Positions 40,534 to 49,821 of a stretch of DNA of 64,000 bases are shown in pieces (positions within the stretch are counted from its first letter, which is position 1; each line of letters begins with the position of its first letter). The position numbers and the translations under genes are program-made. The notes below the pieces were generated by a model. That model had not been told where the DNA came from. It did not search any database and saw nothing but the letters and a program-made list of their open reading frames with translations. The stretch is from a virus: IMG/VR virus record IMGVR_UViG_3300021091_000020, positions 1 to 64,000 of that record, one strand, 5' to 3'.

Positions 40534-41169
40534 TCAAACTCTCTTATATGATGCCTTTTTTCCATCATTTTCAATTAACTGAAACTTATTGTCTTTTAAT
40601 AATTTGTTTTGTATTTTCGATAAATCATAATAAGTAACATCATCGAATACAATATACCCACCAATAGAAATCCTATCCATAAAGAAATCAACTTCTGCCA
40701 TAACTTCGGATAGTGAATGTGGACCGTCAAGATGAACCAATGCATAGTTTGTATACATTGTTTTATCAATATCGTATATTGGAACACCGTCTTTATATTT
40801 ATCAAAAAATTCAGTATCTTCCAAACATATCAAATCAAATAATATGTTTTTTTCCATTGCAAGTTTGTAGAGTTTTATCATTGTATCATATTTCATTTGA
40901 TTGGTATAATCAAATCTAACTCTCGCCCCTTCCATAGAACTGTATATCAAGTTACCATACGGATCTATCGCAATGAATGGCCTTTTTGTATTATCGGTGT
41001 CCATACATCCTATCATCATAACGCCCATACCACCACCTTGTCTTAAACCAACTTCACAAACTATTCCGTCAACACCAACAATATCTTTTGCCGCATTATA
41101 CAAAACATTGTGATCATTATGATCAAACTCTAATCCAAACTGTTTTGCTCTTAAAACTATTGAACTCAT
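40534..41169 (-). CDS. SAM-dependent methyltransferase (TylF-like)
   Basis: 211 residues. GIVCEVGLRQGGGMGVMMIG (about 35-54) is the SAM loop, PFIAIDPYGN the acidic residue, and VHLDGPHSLSEVMAEVDFF (metal-site HxDG) resembles TylF/macrocin O-methyltransferases. Likely sugar O-methylation. Confidence 0.76.
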   Translation of the reverse strand: MSSIVLRAKQFGLEFDHNDHNVLYNAAKDIVGVDGIVCEVGLRQGGGMGVMMIGCMDTDNTKRPFIAIDPYGNLIYSSMEGARVRFDYTNQMKYDTMIKLYKLAMEKNILFDLICLEDTEFFDKYKDGVPIYDIDKTMYTNYALVHLDGPHSLSEVMAEVDFFMDRISIGGYIVFDDVTYYDLSKIQNKLLKDNKFQLIENDGKKASYKRV

Positions 41170-41193
41170 ATAAACTCCAATTAAAATTTAAAA

Positions 41194-41955
41194 TCATAAC
41201 CTATCATACTGATGTACTATTGTATATTCACCAACTTTATTTATATCAAATTTAACATGACCACTTGCAATTACGTGAAGATGTACACCAAACTTATCAT
41301 TTAAATCCGTGAACATTACATCATCTTTATATGATGTTTGTATCAAATAATTAAATGATGTTTGATCAGCAACAAGTTTTTTACCAACAGACATAAGATA
41401 AATGTCTTTACATATATTCTTTACATAGTGACCACCACCACCGAAAACACCAACATTGTAAACTTCTTTGTCCATCAATGTGTCAGTTCCTATTCCACCT
41501 AAATTAACAAACAAGTGCCGTTTATTCCAATCTTCGTTTTCATATTTAACAACTTCACTTGAAGCAATTATCAAATTATGTGGTATCTGGTGAAAAGGAT
41601 CTCTATTGAAATATACGTCCCTAACATCAGTTATCAAAACTTTTTCATAATCATTATCATTTAAAAATTGCCATATATGAAAGAAACGAACATTGTGAAC
41701 AAGATTGTATGATGTTTCAATATCCATCTGTCCGGTGTCTGTTAAAAATTCATTTACAATATCACCGTAAATATTATGTTCCGGCAAAATAACTTCTACT
41801 TTATTTTCTTTTAGATACGATATAATATCTAGATTGGAATTGTTATACAGTAATAATACACGATCACATTCTATTGAGTTTGATGTTTCAACCCACTTTT
41901 GAATATCACTTACTTTATAGTTTCCACTTATTGCACCGATAATTAAATTATCCAT
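41194..41955 (-). CDS. Glycosyltransferase-like, GT-A with DxD
   Basis: 253 residues. IIGAISGNYKVSDIQKWVET, DRVLLLYNNSN, then VLITDVRDVYFNRDPF (about 106-121), whose DVRD is a DxxD/DxD metal site followed by the F-x-x-DPF pattern of nucleotide-diphospho-sugar transferases; HLFVNLGGIGTDTLM is on the acceptor side. No family name assigned. Confidence 0.75.
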   Translation of the reverse strand: MDNLIIGAISGNYKVSDIQKWVETSNSIECDRVLLLYNNSNLDIISYLKENKVEVILPEHNIYGDIVNEFLTDTGQMDIETSYNLVHNVRFFHIWQFLNDNDYEKVLITDVRDVYFNRDPFHQIPHNLIIASSEVVKYENEDWNKRHLFVNLGGIGTDTLMDKEVYNVGVFGGGGHYVKNICKDIYLMSVGKKLVADQTSFNYLIQTSYKDDVMFTDLNDKFGVHLHVIASGHVKFDINKVGEYTIVHQYDRL

Positions 41956-41966
41956 TTAATATCACT

Positions 41967-42590
41967 TTACATTTTTGAATAAAAATCATTTTGTTTTTCT
42001 TGACGTTCTATTGTTTTCGGATGATAAAAACAAAAATCATCTTCTGCGGGTAATGATGTATGTGATGTATATCCAGACAATCTTTCATGTACTTTATTTT
42101 TCCAAACAATTTCTTTTTTGTTTCTGTATATGCGTGTTTGATAATCTGGCCAATTTATTCTTCCATGTTCATCATACACCCATCCCCACTTATCAATATG
42201 TTCCTGAGTTATATTATCAACTGTATTCCATCTTGGGACTAAAAACATTTCAACTTCTGAATTGTCTTTTAATATAGTGTATATGTTTCTTATCAAAAAG
42301 TCCGATGGTATTTCATCTGCATCTATATTGAATATCCATTCTTTTTTACAATGTTTCTTCAAATTGTTCTTAAATTTTGAGAAATTATTATTTAATGGAA
42401 ACTCAACAACTGTTAGGTTTTTTATTAAATGTTTATTATTTTCTATCAAATTTTTAACTTCATCCGTAACGGTATCTTTATCCATTTGAATAACAATTTC
42501 ATCTGCATCTGTTATTTTATTTTTCAAATAATAAATTAATCGCAATAATTCATCATGTTCATTGCAAACTGTTATAGTATATGAAATCAT
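41967..42590 (-). CDS. Family 2 glycosyltransferase
   Basis: 207 residues. ISYTITVCNEHDEL is the GT2 start, EWIFNIDADEIPSDFL (about 88-103) the DxD site, and VWKNKVHERLSGY the acceptor-side KxHE motif typical of waaE/SunS-like enzymes. Overlaps the upstream gene by ATGA. Confidence 0.84.
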   Translation of the reverse strand: MISYTITVCNEHDELLRLIYYLKNKITDADEIVIQMDKDTVTDEVKNLIENNKHLIKNLTVVEFPLNNNFSKFKNNLKKHCKKEWIFNIDADEIPSDFLIRNIYTILKDNSEVEMFLVPRWNTVDNITQEHIDKWGWVYDEHGRINWPDYQTRIYRNKKEIVWKNKVHERLSGYTSHTSLPAEDDFCFYHPKTIERQEKQNDFYSKM

Positions 42591-43909
42591 ATTTTTTCTC
42601 CATTGAGATCTATTTTTTTAAGAGTTGGTAATTTTTTAAGTTGAGGTAAATTTAAGTCTAATTTTTTAGAGAATATAGGCAAATTACTTTCAAGTATGCC
42701 AATAAATTTCTGATGCATTGCATCAAATGACCACAACTTTTCCAATTCTCTAATAGATCTCTTTGAACTTATCAAATACTTTTGATAATTTTTATGCACC
42801 TTATCCAATTCAATTGCTGCAGATTGATAGTTTACATTAAACCAAGACGATCCATCGTTGATAATTCCTTCCCACACTGCACTTTTATGCACAGGTTTAA
42901 CTTCACCTTTTAACAATACATGGAAATTTTTATTAACAAAATCAGTATGCCCACTCCAATCCGAAACAAGAACAGGTTTTCCAGAAGTGATAAATTCAGC
43001 AATTGGTCTACCATAACCTTCACCCTTTGTAAAAGAAACAAGTGCCTTTATTTTTTCGTGATTGTAAAGAGTATTCATTTCAGGATCTGTTAAATCACCA
43101 TGTAACAAATAAACATTTGGTAAATCCGTTTTATTAGTCATTGTTTTTATCAAATTTATTTTTTCTATTATTCTACTCTTATCCGTAACAGAAAATGTAC
43201 CCGAAGAAGATTTTAATAACAATGCAGGTTTGTTTGGTTTGTTTGCAAATGTTTCCAAGAAAGTGTATATCATTCCAGAAATATCTTTTCGGTCTTGACC
43301 GAAATCGCCTTTCAACCAATGACCAACGAAAAGATAAACAAATTTTTCATCAATTTCATTTATGGTTTTAGTTATACCTTCATCCATAGTGTTTGATTTA
43401 CCATATATTTCAAGTCTAACTCCTTCATGTAAAATTTCAATTGGAACATTAACTGAAAGATTACCAACCGCCTGATTAGTATGTTTATCTCTCTTTTCGT
43501 ATGATGTATTTAGGAATACATTTTTTGCATGTTTTGATGGAACAATTACTAAATCCATTCTATTACAACCTTCAATCCATTCGTGAGAACATATGTCAGT
43601 TTCTACACCTGCTGTTATTCCGATATTATATTTACCAACTTTTTGAAATTCATTTGGTATAGTACATTGCATCCAAATATCTGGTTGTGATGTGAGTGAT
43701 CCATTATGTATTAAATCCAATATAAGTTTGTGTTCTGGATTATTTTCATCCAAAGCATTCATTGGAGTTTCCCCCCAATTTATAGACATAACTTTTATAT
43801 CAAACTTATCCATTTTTATTAAAGATAAAAGTATATCTCTTGCATGTGCGCCATATCCACTAACAGTAGTAACCGGAGCACAAAAAGCTAATTGTGGTCT
43901 ATAATTCAT
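42587..43909 (-). CDS. Family 4 glycosyltransferase
   Basis: 440 residues. N-terminal CAPVTTVSGYGAHARDILL; GWIEG-like acceptor region; donor half with VYLFVGHWLKGDFGQDRKD and FTKGEGYGRPIAEF (about 288-301), the E-x7-E motif. C-terminal 45 residues are Lys/Leu-rich and probably peripheral. A full-length GT4 enzyme. Confidence 0.85.
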   Translation of the reverse strand: MNYRPQLAFCAPVTTVSGYGAHARDILLSLIKMDKFDIKVMSINWGETPMNALDENNPEHKLILDLIHNGSLTSQPDIWMQCTIPNEFQKVGKYNIGITAGVETDICSHEWIEGCNRMDLVIVPSKHAKNVFLNTSYEKRDKHTNQAVGNLSVNVPIEILHEGVRLEIYGKSNTMDEGITKTINEIDEKFVYLFVGHWLKGDFGQDRKDISGMIYTFLETFANKPNKPALLLKSSSGTFSVTDKSRIIEKINLIKTMTNKTDLPNVYLLHGDLTDPEMNTLYNHEKIKALVSFTKGEGYGRPIAEFITSGKPVLVSDWSGHTDFVNKNFHVLLKGEVKPVHKSAVWEGIINDGSSWFNVNYQSAAIELDKVHKNYQKYLISSKRSIRELEKLWSFDAMHQKFIGILESNLPIFSKKLDLNLPQLKKLPTLKKIDLNGEKI

Positions 43910-43916
43910 ATCATCC

Positions 43917-45341
43917 TCATGTTAAGTATAATTCAAAACGATTTTTTGGTTTAAAGTTTTCCAACACGGCATTTATATCAACAATGATTCTATTAGCCAT
44001 ATTGTCTCTTGACATTCCAACTGCCTCATTCATCAGAAACTCTCTACCCTTTAAACCAGCAGAAGTTCTTTCTTGTTTTGGTGTCTTATACCATTCATAT
44101 AAAGCATTACCAATATCTCTGAAATCGGCACGGTCATCAAAAATATATGGTGTTGGGACTGAACCTTGTAATGATATATTTGATGGCCAAACTGGCTTAA
44201 CCCATTCACCATGTTTCAAATGTCCCCATTCATCTTTTCTATGTAAAGTGTGTATTTCAATATAGTCATCAGCAGTAAAATAATCATTTGTTTCTGGATT
44301 GATAAAACCACATTGGTCTTGCATACCACCTGTTACATTAACAACAATAGGAGTTCCGGCAGAAACAGCTTCTGCTGTTCCCAATCCAAATCCTTCATTT
44401 GATGCCATATTAACAACAACATCTGCATTGTTGTAAAGTATATTCAATTGATTTCCAGAAATTACTTTTTCATCAAACAATACGGAATATTCATTACATA
44501 ATTCTCCAACTAAAGCAACCAAATCAGTTCCATTTGGATCGATAGGTTGCGTGTGCATGAATAACACACAATTGTTTTTAGCATCACCGCCATTCTTATC
44601 AATTAACTGACACATATGTTTGTAAGCAAGAACAACATCACCGGGATGTTTACGATGAATATTTCTGTTATTCCACATTACTACAAATTTATCTGGATTG
44701 TTTCCTCGAATTTTTTTACTTTCATCTTCCATTTTTTGAAAATCAGGATGTCCTTCATTTATTGGAAAAAATATTCCAGTATCAATTCCGTGTGGAACAT
44801 AAGTTATTCTATAACTTGGCGCCGGTTCATTTATTCTAGAGAATATTCTTTTATTTATGCCATATGTTTGTTTTGAAATTGCCATCAATAAATCACAACT
44901 CGCATAAGCTTCTTTGTTCCACATTGGATCCGTTGCGGTATCTCCAATCAAACCAGCACCATCCCAAATGTTCAAATACATTAGTGGTATCTTTTGGCGT
45001 ATTTCATGTTCCATATTATACAACCATCCCCAAAATCTTGGATCTGTAAAGTGAAGAATTGCATCTGGTTTTTCAATTTCAATAAGTCTCCTCAATAAAA
45101 ATGAATCACCATACCCATCATTACAATATACTTTTACATACGCATCTTTTACTCCAGTCATGTTTTTAGTATCTTCACATAAATCCATAACCTTACCTTT
45201 ATCTGGATGATTTATAGCCGCACCAACTTGAACCCAATCAAATTCTCTTGCAGTTCCAATTACTATATCTCTTGATACAGTTGCAATGCCGGATGTTAGT
45301 CTCAAATCATCTGACAACAATAATATCTTTTTCTTTGCCAT
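43917..45341 (-). CDS. Family 4 glycosyltransferase
   Basis: 474 residues, the largest transferase here. SDDLRLTSGIATVSRDIVIG (acceptor Gly-rich loop), YVPHGIDTGIFFPI (a GT4 hallmark HGID), FVVMWNNRNIHRKHPGD (donor-binding Arg/Lys) and NEGFGLGTAEAVSAGTPIV (about 316-334), the E-x7-E motif. It should be a retaining glycosyltransferase. Ten bases separate it from the next gene upstream. Confidence 0.88.
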   Translation of the reverse strand: MAKKKILLLSDDLRLTSGIATVSRDIVIGTAREFDWVQVGAAINHPDKGKVMDLCEDTKNMTGVKDAYVKVYCNDGYGDSFLLRRLIEIEKPDAILHFTDPRFWGWLYNMEHEIRQKIPLMYLNIWDGAGLIGDTATDPMWNKEAYASCDLLMAISKQTYGINKRIFSRINEPAPSYRITYVPHGIDTGIFFPINEGHPDFQKMEDESKKIRGNNPDKFVVMWNNRNIHRKHPGDVVLAYKHMCQLIDKNGGDAKNNCVLFMHTQPIDPNGTDLVALVGELCNEYSVLFDEKVISGNQLNILYNNADVVVNMASNEGFGLGTAEAVSAGTPIVVNVTGGMQDQCGFINPETNDYFTADDYIEIHTLHRKDEWGHLKHGEWVKPVWPSNISLQGSVPTPYIFDDRADFRDIGNALYEWYKTPKQERTSAGLKGREFLMNEAVGMSRDNMANRIIVDINAVLENFKPKNRFELYLT

Positions 45342-45350
45342 GTGAAACCT

Positions 45351-46736
45351 TTATATGTTAAAAAACTTCTGTGTTGTGTTTGTGGAAACGGTTTGCATAT
45401 TCAATAACATCTTACGATACGGTTTGAATTTGTAACCCATCTGTTCCAATGAAGAATTAAACCAATCTTCCGAATAATTATCTTTATTTCGTTTACCATT
45501 TGAAACTATCGTTTGCATATCACGAATAAAGTTATCAAGTTTATTCATGTCTCTGGTCAATCTTATCAATCTCAATCTTCTTCTGTTATATTCTTCTTCA
45601 TCTTGTTCTAATCTTTGTATCTCCAATATAAGACTTTTTAACGAATTTTCCAAATCATTTATATCATAAGACAAAACTAATTCAGCAAATTCTGTTCCTT
45701 TGAACAAGTCAATATATGTTTTATCATAAATTGGAATAGTCATCAAGTTCTTTTCTATCTGAGCATATTCAAATCTTGGTGTGATGAACATTCCGAAGAA
45801 AGGCACTTTGGTGTTTGTTGTTGATATACTAAATCTACAACCAGTTAAAAAGTTCATCATACTTTCCATCGTGTATGTTCCGGCGAGTATCATTGGTTTA
45901 TCGTTATCAAAAACTTTGAACACAGTTGGATCCAAATCAAAGTCTGGTAGAAATGTATCACTAAAAGTTTTACGAGAAACATTTGCGTGTTCTGCTAATA
46001 TCTTTACATGATTGAAATAATTTTCGGGCGAGTAAGTGTTTCCGATGTGAACCAATTTCTTACCTGAAAGGTCTTTCAATCCTAAATTGCCCATTGTTTC
46101 TACTATCGGTTTGAAGTTCCCATGACCTTTGAATTTAGCATAGTATGCACATTCTGAAATATATGGTAATTCTTTTTTATCTATCCATGATTTTTCAATC
46201 CACTTGTCATAGATACTCATGTCAATGTAACCACCGACTTGAAAAGTATATGCAGAAGTTCCTCTCATTCCAATATACTCTTTGAGTGCATCCACAAAAA
46301 ACGGTGTGTATGTTAAATAATAATCACTATATTTTATGAAAGCAGGAACACAAATAGTATTGAAGTGCATGCCCTCATACGGGTATATCTCATGGTCAAA
46401 GAATGCAGTTATAGTATTCAACTTACAATACATCTTTGCCAAGTCAATCAATTTTTGTTTGTGTTCTGGTTTTCTTTTTTCTATACCATCAACATCATAG
46501 ATAAATTTGTTGAGGTTCAAAACAACAATATCATAACCTTCCAATTTGTTTTTCAGTTCTGTCATTTCCATTTCGGAAATATCTACACAGTTCTGATATT
46601 CAGATTTGAAATTATTTGTTTCGCTAGGATTAAAGTAAAAGGTATCAACACTATCCAGTGATGATATATTTTTTGTAAAGGTATGTATGCCCCTATAAAC
46701 CGAAAGGTCAATAATTGCTAATTGAGCTATTTTCAC
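45351..46736 (-). CDS. Glycosyltransferase-like, GT-B, phage type
   Basis: 461 residues from a GTG start at 46736. KIAQLAIIDLSVYRGIHTFT at the N-terminus, then ILAGTYTMESMMNFLTGCRF with a ritual donor-site feel and TPRFEYAQIEKNLMTIPIYD (about 318-337), the E-x-x-x-E/P pattern of GT-B donors. C-terminal Arg-rich helix (EYNRRRLRLIRLTRDMNKLD). Family uncertain; it heads the glycan block, which the TATTTATA motif at 46762 precedes. Confidence 0.6.
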   Translation of the reverse strand: MKIAQLAIIDLSVYRGIHTFTKNISSLDSVDTFYFNPSETNNFKSEYQNCVDISEMEMTELKNKLEGYDIVVLNLNKFIYDVDGIEKRKPEHKQKLIDLAKMYCKLNTITAFFDHEIYPYEGMHFNTICVPAFIKYSDYYLTYTPFFVDALKEYIGMRGTSAYTFQVGGYIDMSIYDKWIEKSWIDKKELPYISECAYYAKFKGHGNFKPIVETMGNLGLKDLSGKKLVHIGNTYSPENYFNHVKILAEHANVSRKTFSDTFLPDFDLDPTVFKVFDNDKPMILAGTYTMESMMNFLTGCRFSISTTNTKVPFFGMFITPRFEYAQIEKNLMTIPIYDKTYIDLFKGTEFAELVLSYDINDLENSLKSLILEIQRLEQDEEEYNRRRLRLIRLTRDMNKLDNFIRDMQTIVSNGKRNKDNYSEDWFNSSLEQMGYKFKPYRKMLLNMQTVSTNTTQKFFNI

Positions 46737-46761
46737 GAAACACCTAATGATATTAGTTTAC

Positions 46762-46769
46762 TATAAATA
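46762..46769 (-). promoter_or_regulatory. TATTTATA motif upstream of the glycan block
   Basis: Minus strand CTAGA-TATTTATA-GTAAAC, 26 bases before the GTG at 46736. The only clear promoter candidate for the roughly 18 kb glycan block. Confidence 0.35.
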
Positions 46770-46796
46770 TCTAGTATTTTTACAAAACATTAAATT

Positions 46797-47708
46797 TTAG
46801 AATGGCATTATGTTTCTTTTTTCTTTCGGACAAAGTTCTTCGTTAGTATTAAATTCACAATACTTACAGTTTGAATAATTGTTACCGCCTTCGGCAGGAT
46901 ATATTACATCCAATTTATATTCACCGTCTTCGGTAAATACAGTTGTAATAAATTCAGCAATTTCTTTCTTTATATTGTTTTGAGAAACTTTGCCGTTCGA
47001 TGGTTCAAATCTTTGAACTCTTTGTTTCATTGCTTCGTATTCTGCATCTTCAATAATCTTTCTACGCAGAATTAAATACTCAACATTTATTTCTTCTGGA
47101 CTAACACCATATTGTTTTGCATAATATGTTTTGTATAGAACAAGTTGTGATGTCTTTACCTTATCTGCCTTTGCATATTTGTTCCAACCGTTTGTGCTGG
47201 TTTTGAAATCATATATGTATATCTCACCAGTCTTTGTATTCTTAATAACCAAATCCAAAAATCCAACAAGTTTAACTGTTGGATGTGTTTCGAGTGGAAC
47301 AATGTTTATAGGCATTTCAATACCAACCAATTCATAATCTTTCTTTTGAAAGAAATCTGCTCTATGTGCCTTAAACCAATGAAGAATTTGAACACCGTCT
47401 GAATAGTATTCTTTAAGTTCTTTATCACTTGAAAAGTGAACATCTTTATTTTCGGTGAGTAATTTTTTATATTCATCACGAATACCACTCTGTAACATTT
47501 CATTGAGATCAAGTTTATTTGCCTCAACAATTGATTTCTCATAGATGGTCTTAACATACTCTTGCAACACTTCATGCATTACTGTTCCGAATAGAGCAGC
47601 AGTTGATGGTTGATAAGTTGCGAGTTTATCTATGTATGCGAGTTTCCATCTATGAGGACAACCTTTCCATATTTGATATTGTGAAAAAGATACCTTTTTG
47701 TTAGGCAT
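46797..47708 (-). CDS. Cas4/RecB-like PD-(D/E)XK nuclease with Fe-S cysteines
   Basis: 303 residues. FSQYQIWKGCPHRWKLAY (Cys17), H45-E46 in GTVMHEVLQ, D152 in FLDLVI and D167-F-K169 in YDFKTS form the RecB-type active site, while Cys281, Cys284 and Cys293 complete a four-Cys cluster, as in Cas4 and AddB-type iron-sulfur exonucleases. In the replication cluster it probably trims DNA ends during recombination-dependent replication (inference). It overlaps the neighbour by a shared stop/start (TAATG). Confidence 0.85.
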   Translation of the reverse strand: MPNKKVSFSQYQIWKGCPHRWKLAYIDKLATYQPSTAALFGTVMHEVLQEYVKTIYEKSIVEANKLDLNEMLQSGIRDEYKKLLTENKDVHFSSDKELKEYYSDGVQILHWFKAHRADFFQKKDYELVGIEMPINIVPLETHPTVKLVGFLDLVIKNTKTGEIYIYDFKTSTNGWNKYAKADKVKTSQLVLYKTYYAKQYGVSPEEINVEYLILRRKIIEDAEYEAMKQRVQRFEPSNGKVSQNNIKKEIAEFITTVFTEDGEYKLDVIYPAEGGNNYSNCKYCEFNTNEELCPKEKRNIMPF

Positions 47709-48094
47709 TATTTACCCCACTTACCTGACTGAACAAGTTGTGCAATGATACCATATACCGAAATATCTTTGAATGTATCATCCAAACATTCACCGACTGC
47801 ATCTTTTGAACCAAACATAATCATTTGTTTGTAACGATTTACTTTATCATTTATACGAAAGAAAAGACCCTGTAAAGAAAGTTTACGGTCTTCTTCTCTT
47901 TCCAATGATGATCCCATAGAGATATTATCAGGACCATAATTAGACTGTTTTGCACAAAATAATTCATATTGTGCCTGTTGTATTCTCTTAAACTCGGCAG
48001 TCATCACCGGAAATTTCTTTTCCATTTCAGTAACAACATCGGGCTGTTTCCTACCCAAATCAATTTCTTTTATTGACATTTTATTATTCCTCAT
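47708..48094 (-). CDS. NMAD1 (nucleotide modification associated domain 1, DUF1599) protein
   Basis: 128 residues; ATG 48094 overlaps the upstream TGA, with a second ATG at 48079. The pattern YELFCAKQSNYGPDNISMGS, SLQGLFFRINDKVNRYKQM, VGECLDDTFKDISVYGIIA and GKWGK matches DUF1599/NMAD1, a MazG-like helical family found beside phage nucleotide-modification genes. Its position beside DNA polymerase-clamp genes and DNA methylases supports a role in dNTP or base modification. Confidence 0.84.
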   Translation of the reverse strand: MRNNKMSIKEIDLGRKQPDVVTEMEKKFPVMTAEFKRIQQAQYELFCAKQSNYGPDNISMGSSLEREEDRKLSLQGLFFRINDKVNRYKQMIMFGSKDAVGECLDDTFKDISVYGIIAQLVQSGKWGK

Positions 48095-48543
48095 TTTATA
48101 TTCTTTAATTGTTTTTCAAATTTAGTAATATCTGCTTCCGGCGTTCCATATTGTTTCAATATATCAATAAGTTCATCTTGGTTATTCTCTTTCAGAAATC
48201 TGATGTATGCATATACTTCATTTTTTCCCAACTCAAAGTGGTTACAAAGTGTAGATAGAATTTCTGGTTCTATTTCCATTTTGTGTTTAGACTTTATGTA
48301 TTTCAGGAAAATGGATTTCTTTGGGAGAATATCTAGCAAAAGTTTATAGTAATCCTTTGAAGATAGTATTCCATTTGAATATGTTTGAAACTCATTTATG
48401 ACTTCAACAAATTCCGGCTCCATTGAAAAGAAACGAGCAATCATATAATTGCTCCATGATTTTGTATCTTCTTCTGAAAGTTCTTCCCATTTTGTTTTAC
48501 GGAAAGTAACTCCTTTAATATGATCAAATAAACTTTTTGCCAT
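48091..48543 (-). CDS. 62: Clamp loader small subunit (T4 gp62-like)
   Basis: 150 residues. Position between the clamp-loader ATPase and replication accessories, plus the helical segment WSNYMIARFFSMEPEFVEVI and YYKLLLDILPKKSIFLKYIK, identify it with gp62-like subunits of T4-type phages. It forms part of the pentameric loader that opens the sliding clamp. Sequence conservation is low in this family, so the call relies on order and pattern. Confidence 0.75.
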   Translation of the reverse strand: MAKSLFDHIKGVTFRKTKWEELSEEDTKSWSNYMIARFFSMEPEFVEVINEFQTYSNGILSSKDYYKLLLDILPKKSIFLKYIKSKHKMEIEPEILSTLCNHFELGKNEVYAYIRFLKENNQDELIDILKQYGTPEADITKFEKQLKNIK

Positions 48544-48551
48544 GATAATCC

Positions 48552-48821
48552 TTAATCGTTTAGTTGTTGTCTTTTTGTTGGCATAAATTCGTCATTGATA
48601 TGACCACATTGCAAACAAGCATAAGTTGGAATTGGAACAATACCTTCCTGTCCGTTTGGCGAAATCAATGCCGAAATCTTTTTGAAGAAAGTTACTTCGT
48701 GAAAAAATTTGTGTCCACATTTTGCACATGCAATATCTGATGCTTGGTTTAGATCAAAACTAATTCTTTGTTGATCTTGTGGTGGTTGTCCACCACCATT
48801 GATGTCATAAATACCCATCAT
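48552..48821 (-). CDS. Zinc-ribbon protein of the replication cluster
   Basis: 89 residues; ATGs at 48821 and 48818, AAGGAGAAA upstream. Two CxxC knuckles (CAKCGHKF at about 33 and CLQCGHIND at about 69) bracket a hydrophobic core. Four Cys give a zinc ribbon that could contact DNA or a partner protein. Its start overlaps the ATPase stop. Specific role unknown. Confidence 0.7.
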   Translation of the reverse strand: MMGIYDINGGGQPPQDQQRISFDLNQASDIACAKCGHKFFHEVTFFKKISALISPNGQEGIVPIPTYACLQCGHINDEFMPTKRQQLND

Positions 48822-49759
48822 TTTCTCCTTTGGTCAATTTCCATAATAATTTGAATAAACATAGCCATGGCATTTATTTCATGGTCTACAACAAAACTAT
48901 CTTTGTATTGTGCTTCAGCAATAATCAAAATAATAGTTGATACGAAACCATTAGCGAATGTATCAACAGTATCGTAAAGATGTCTGAACATTTGATTGAA
49001 GTCACGAACATGATTGTCAGCAAGTAACTGACGAATACCATCAAACTTTTCTTTTTTGTTTTTATTTGATTTGAGAATATCAACAATTGAAGAAAGATAA
49101 TTGTGTTCTACCAAAGTTGTTTCATCTAATTTCAAAACACCACCAATAACACATCGTTGAGTTGTGTTAATTACACGGCGAATATCTGGATATGATTGAT
49201 TGATAATCGTTGCAAGATTATCCTTTTCATACTTTATATTCTCACCATCAAGAATTTTTACAAGATGTTGTGCAACTTCTTTTTTTGACGGTGGAACTAT
49301 GTTAAAGATTTGACAACGAGATTGAATTGGATCAATAATCTTATCTACATAGTTACAAGTCAAAATAAAACGAGTTGTCTTACTGAATGTTTCAATTACA
49401 TTACGAAGTGCCGCCTGAGCATTTGGCGTCATGTAATCACATTCATCCAATATAATTAGTTTCAATCCACCAAAACCAATCGAAGAAGCAAACTGTTTGA
49501 TTTTATCACGAACAGTATCTACTGAATTTTCATCTGAAGCATTGATGTAAATATAATTATCTTTTGCAATAGTATTTGCAACAATCTTAGCAAGGGTAGT
49601 TTTACCACTACCGGCATCGCCATACAAAAGAAGATGTGGAACATCACTTGTATCAATATACTGTTGGAATGTTGCCTTTACAGTTTCATTGCCAACATAA
49701 GTGTCAAGTGTCTGTGGACGATACTTTTCATTCCAAATTGTGTGTGAAGCGTTAAACAT
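48818..49759 (-). CDS. 44: Clamp loader ATPase subunit (T4 gp44/RFC-like)
   Basis: 313 residues. IWNEKYRPQTLDTYVG is the RFC box, GDAGSGKTT (47-55) Walker A, LIILDECDYM (101-110) Walker B, FILTCNY sensor 1 and IIDPIQSRCQIF (141-152) the SRC arginine-finger motif. It hydrolyses ATP to load the sliding clamp with gp62. Second gene after the 49791 region. Confidence 0.95.
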   Translation of the reverse strand: MFNASHTIWNEKYRPQTLDTYVGNETVKATFQQYIDTSDVPHLLLYGDAGSGKTTLAKIVANTIAKDNYIYINASDENSVDTVRDKIKQFASSIGFGGLKLIILDECDYMTPNAQAALRNVIETFSKTTRFILTCNYVDKIIDPIQSRCQIFNIVPPSKKEVAQHLVKILDGENIKYEKDNLATIINQSYPDIRRVINTTQRCVIGGVLKLDETTLVEHNYLSSIVDILKSNKNKKEKFDGIRQLLADNHVRDFNQMFRHLYDTVDTFANGFVSTIILIIAEAQYKDSFVVDHEINAMAMFIQIIMEIDQRRK

Positions 49760-49790
49760 AACATACCTTATTGGTTAATAAATTCATCTA

Positions 49791-49821
49791 CTAATATATG
49801 TAATTTTCGCCTAATATCCTA
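49791..49821 (-). promoter_or_regulatory. Weak TATATTAG promoter candidate
   Basis: Minus strand TATATTAG (49798-49791) has the -7 look of the promoters at 25382 and 53268, but the position 19 nt upstream reads TAGG rather than TTTG. Lies 32 bases before the clamp-loader ATG. Confidence 0.3.
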
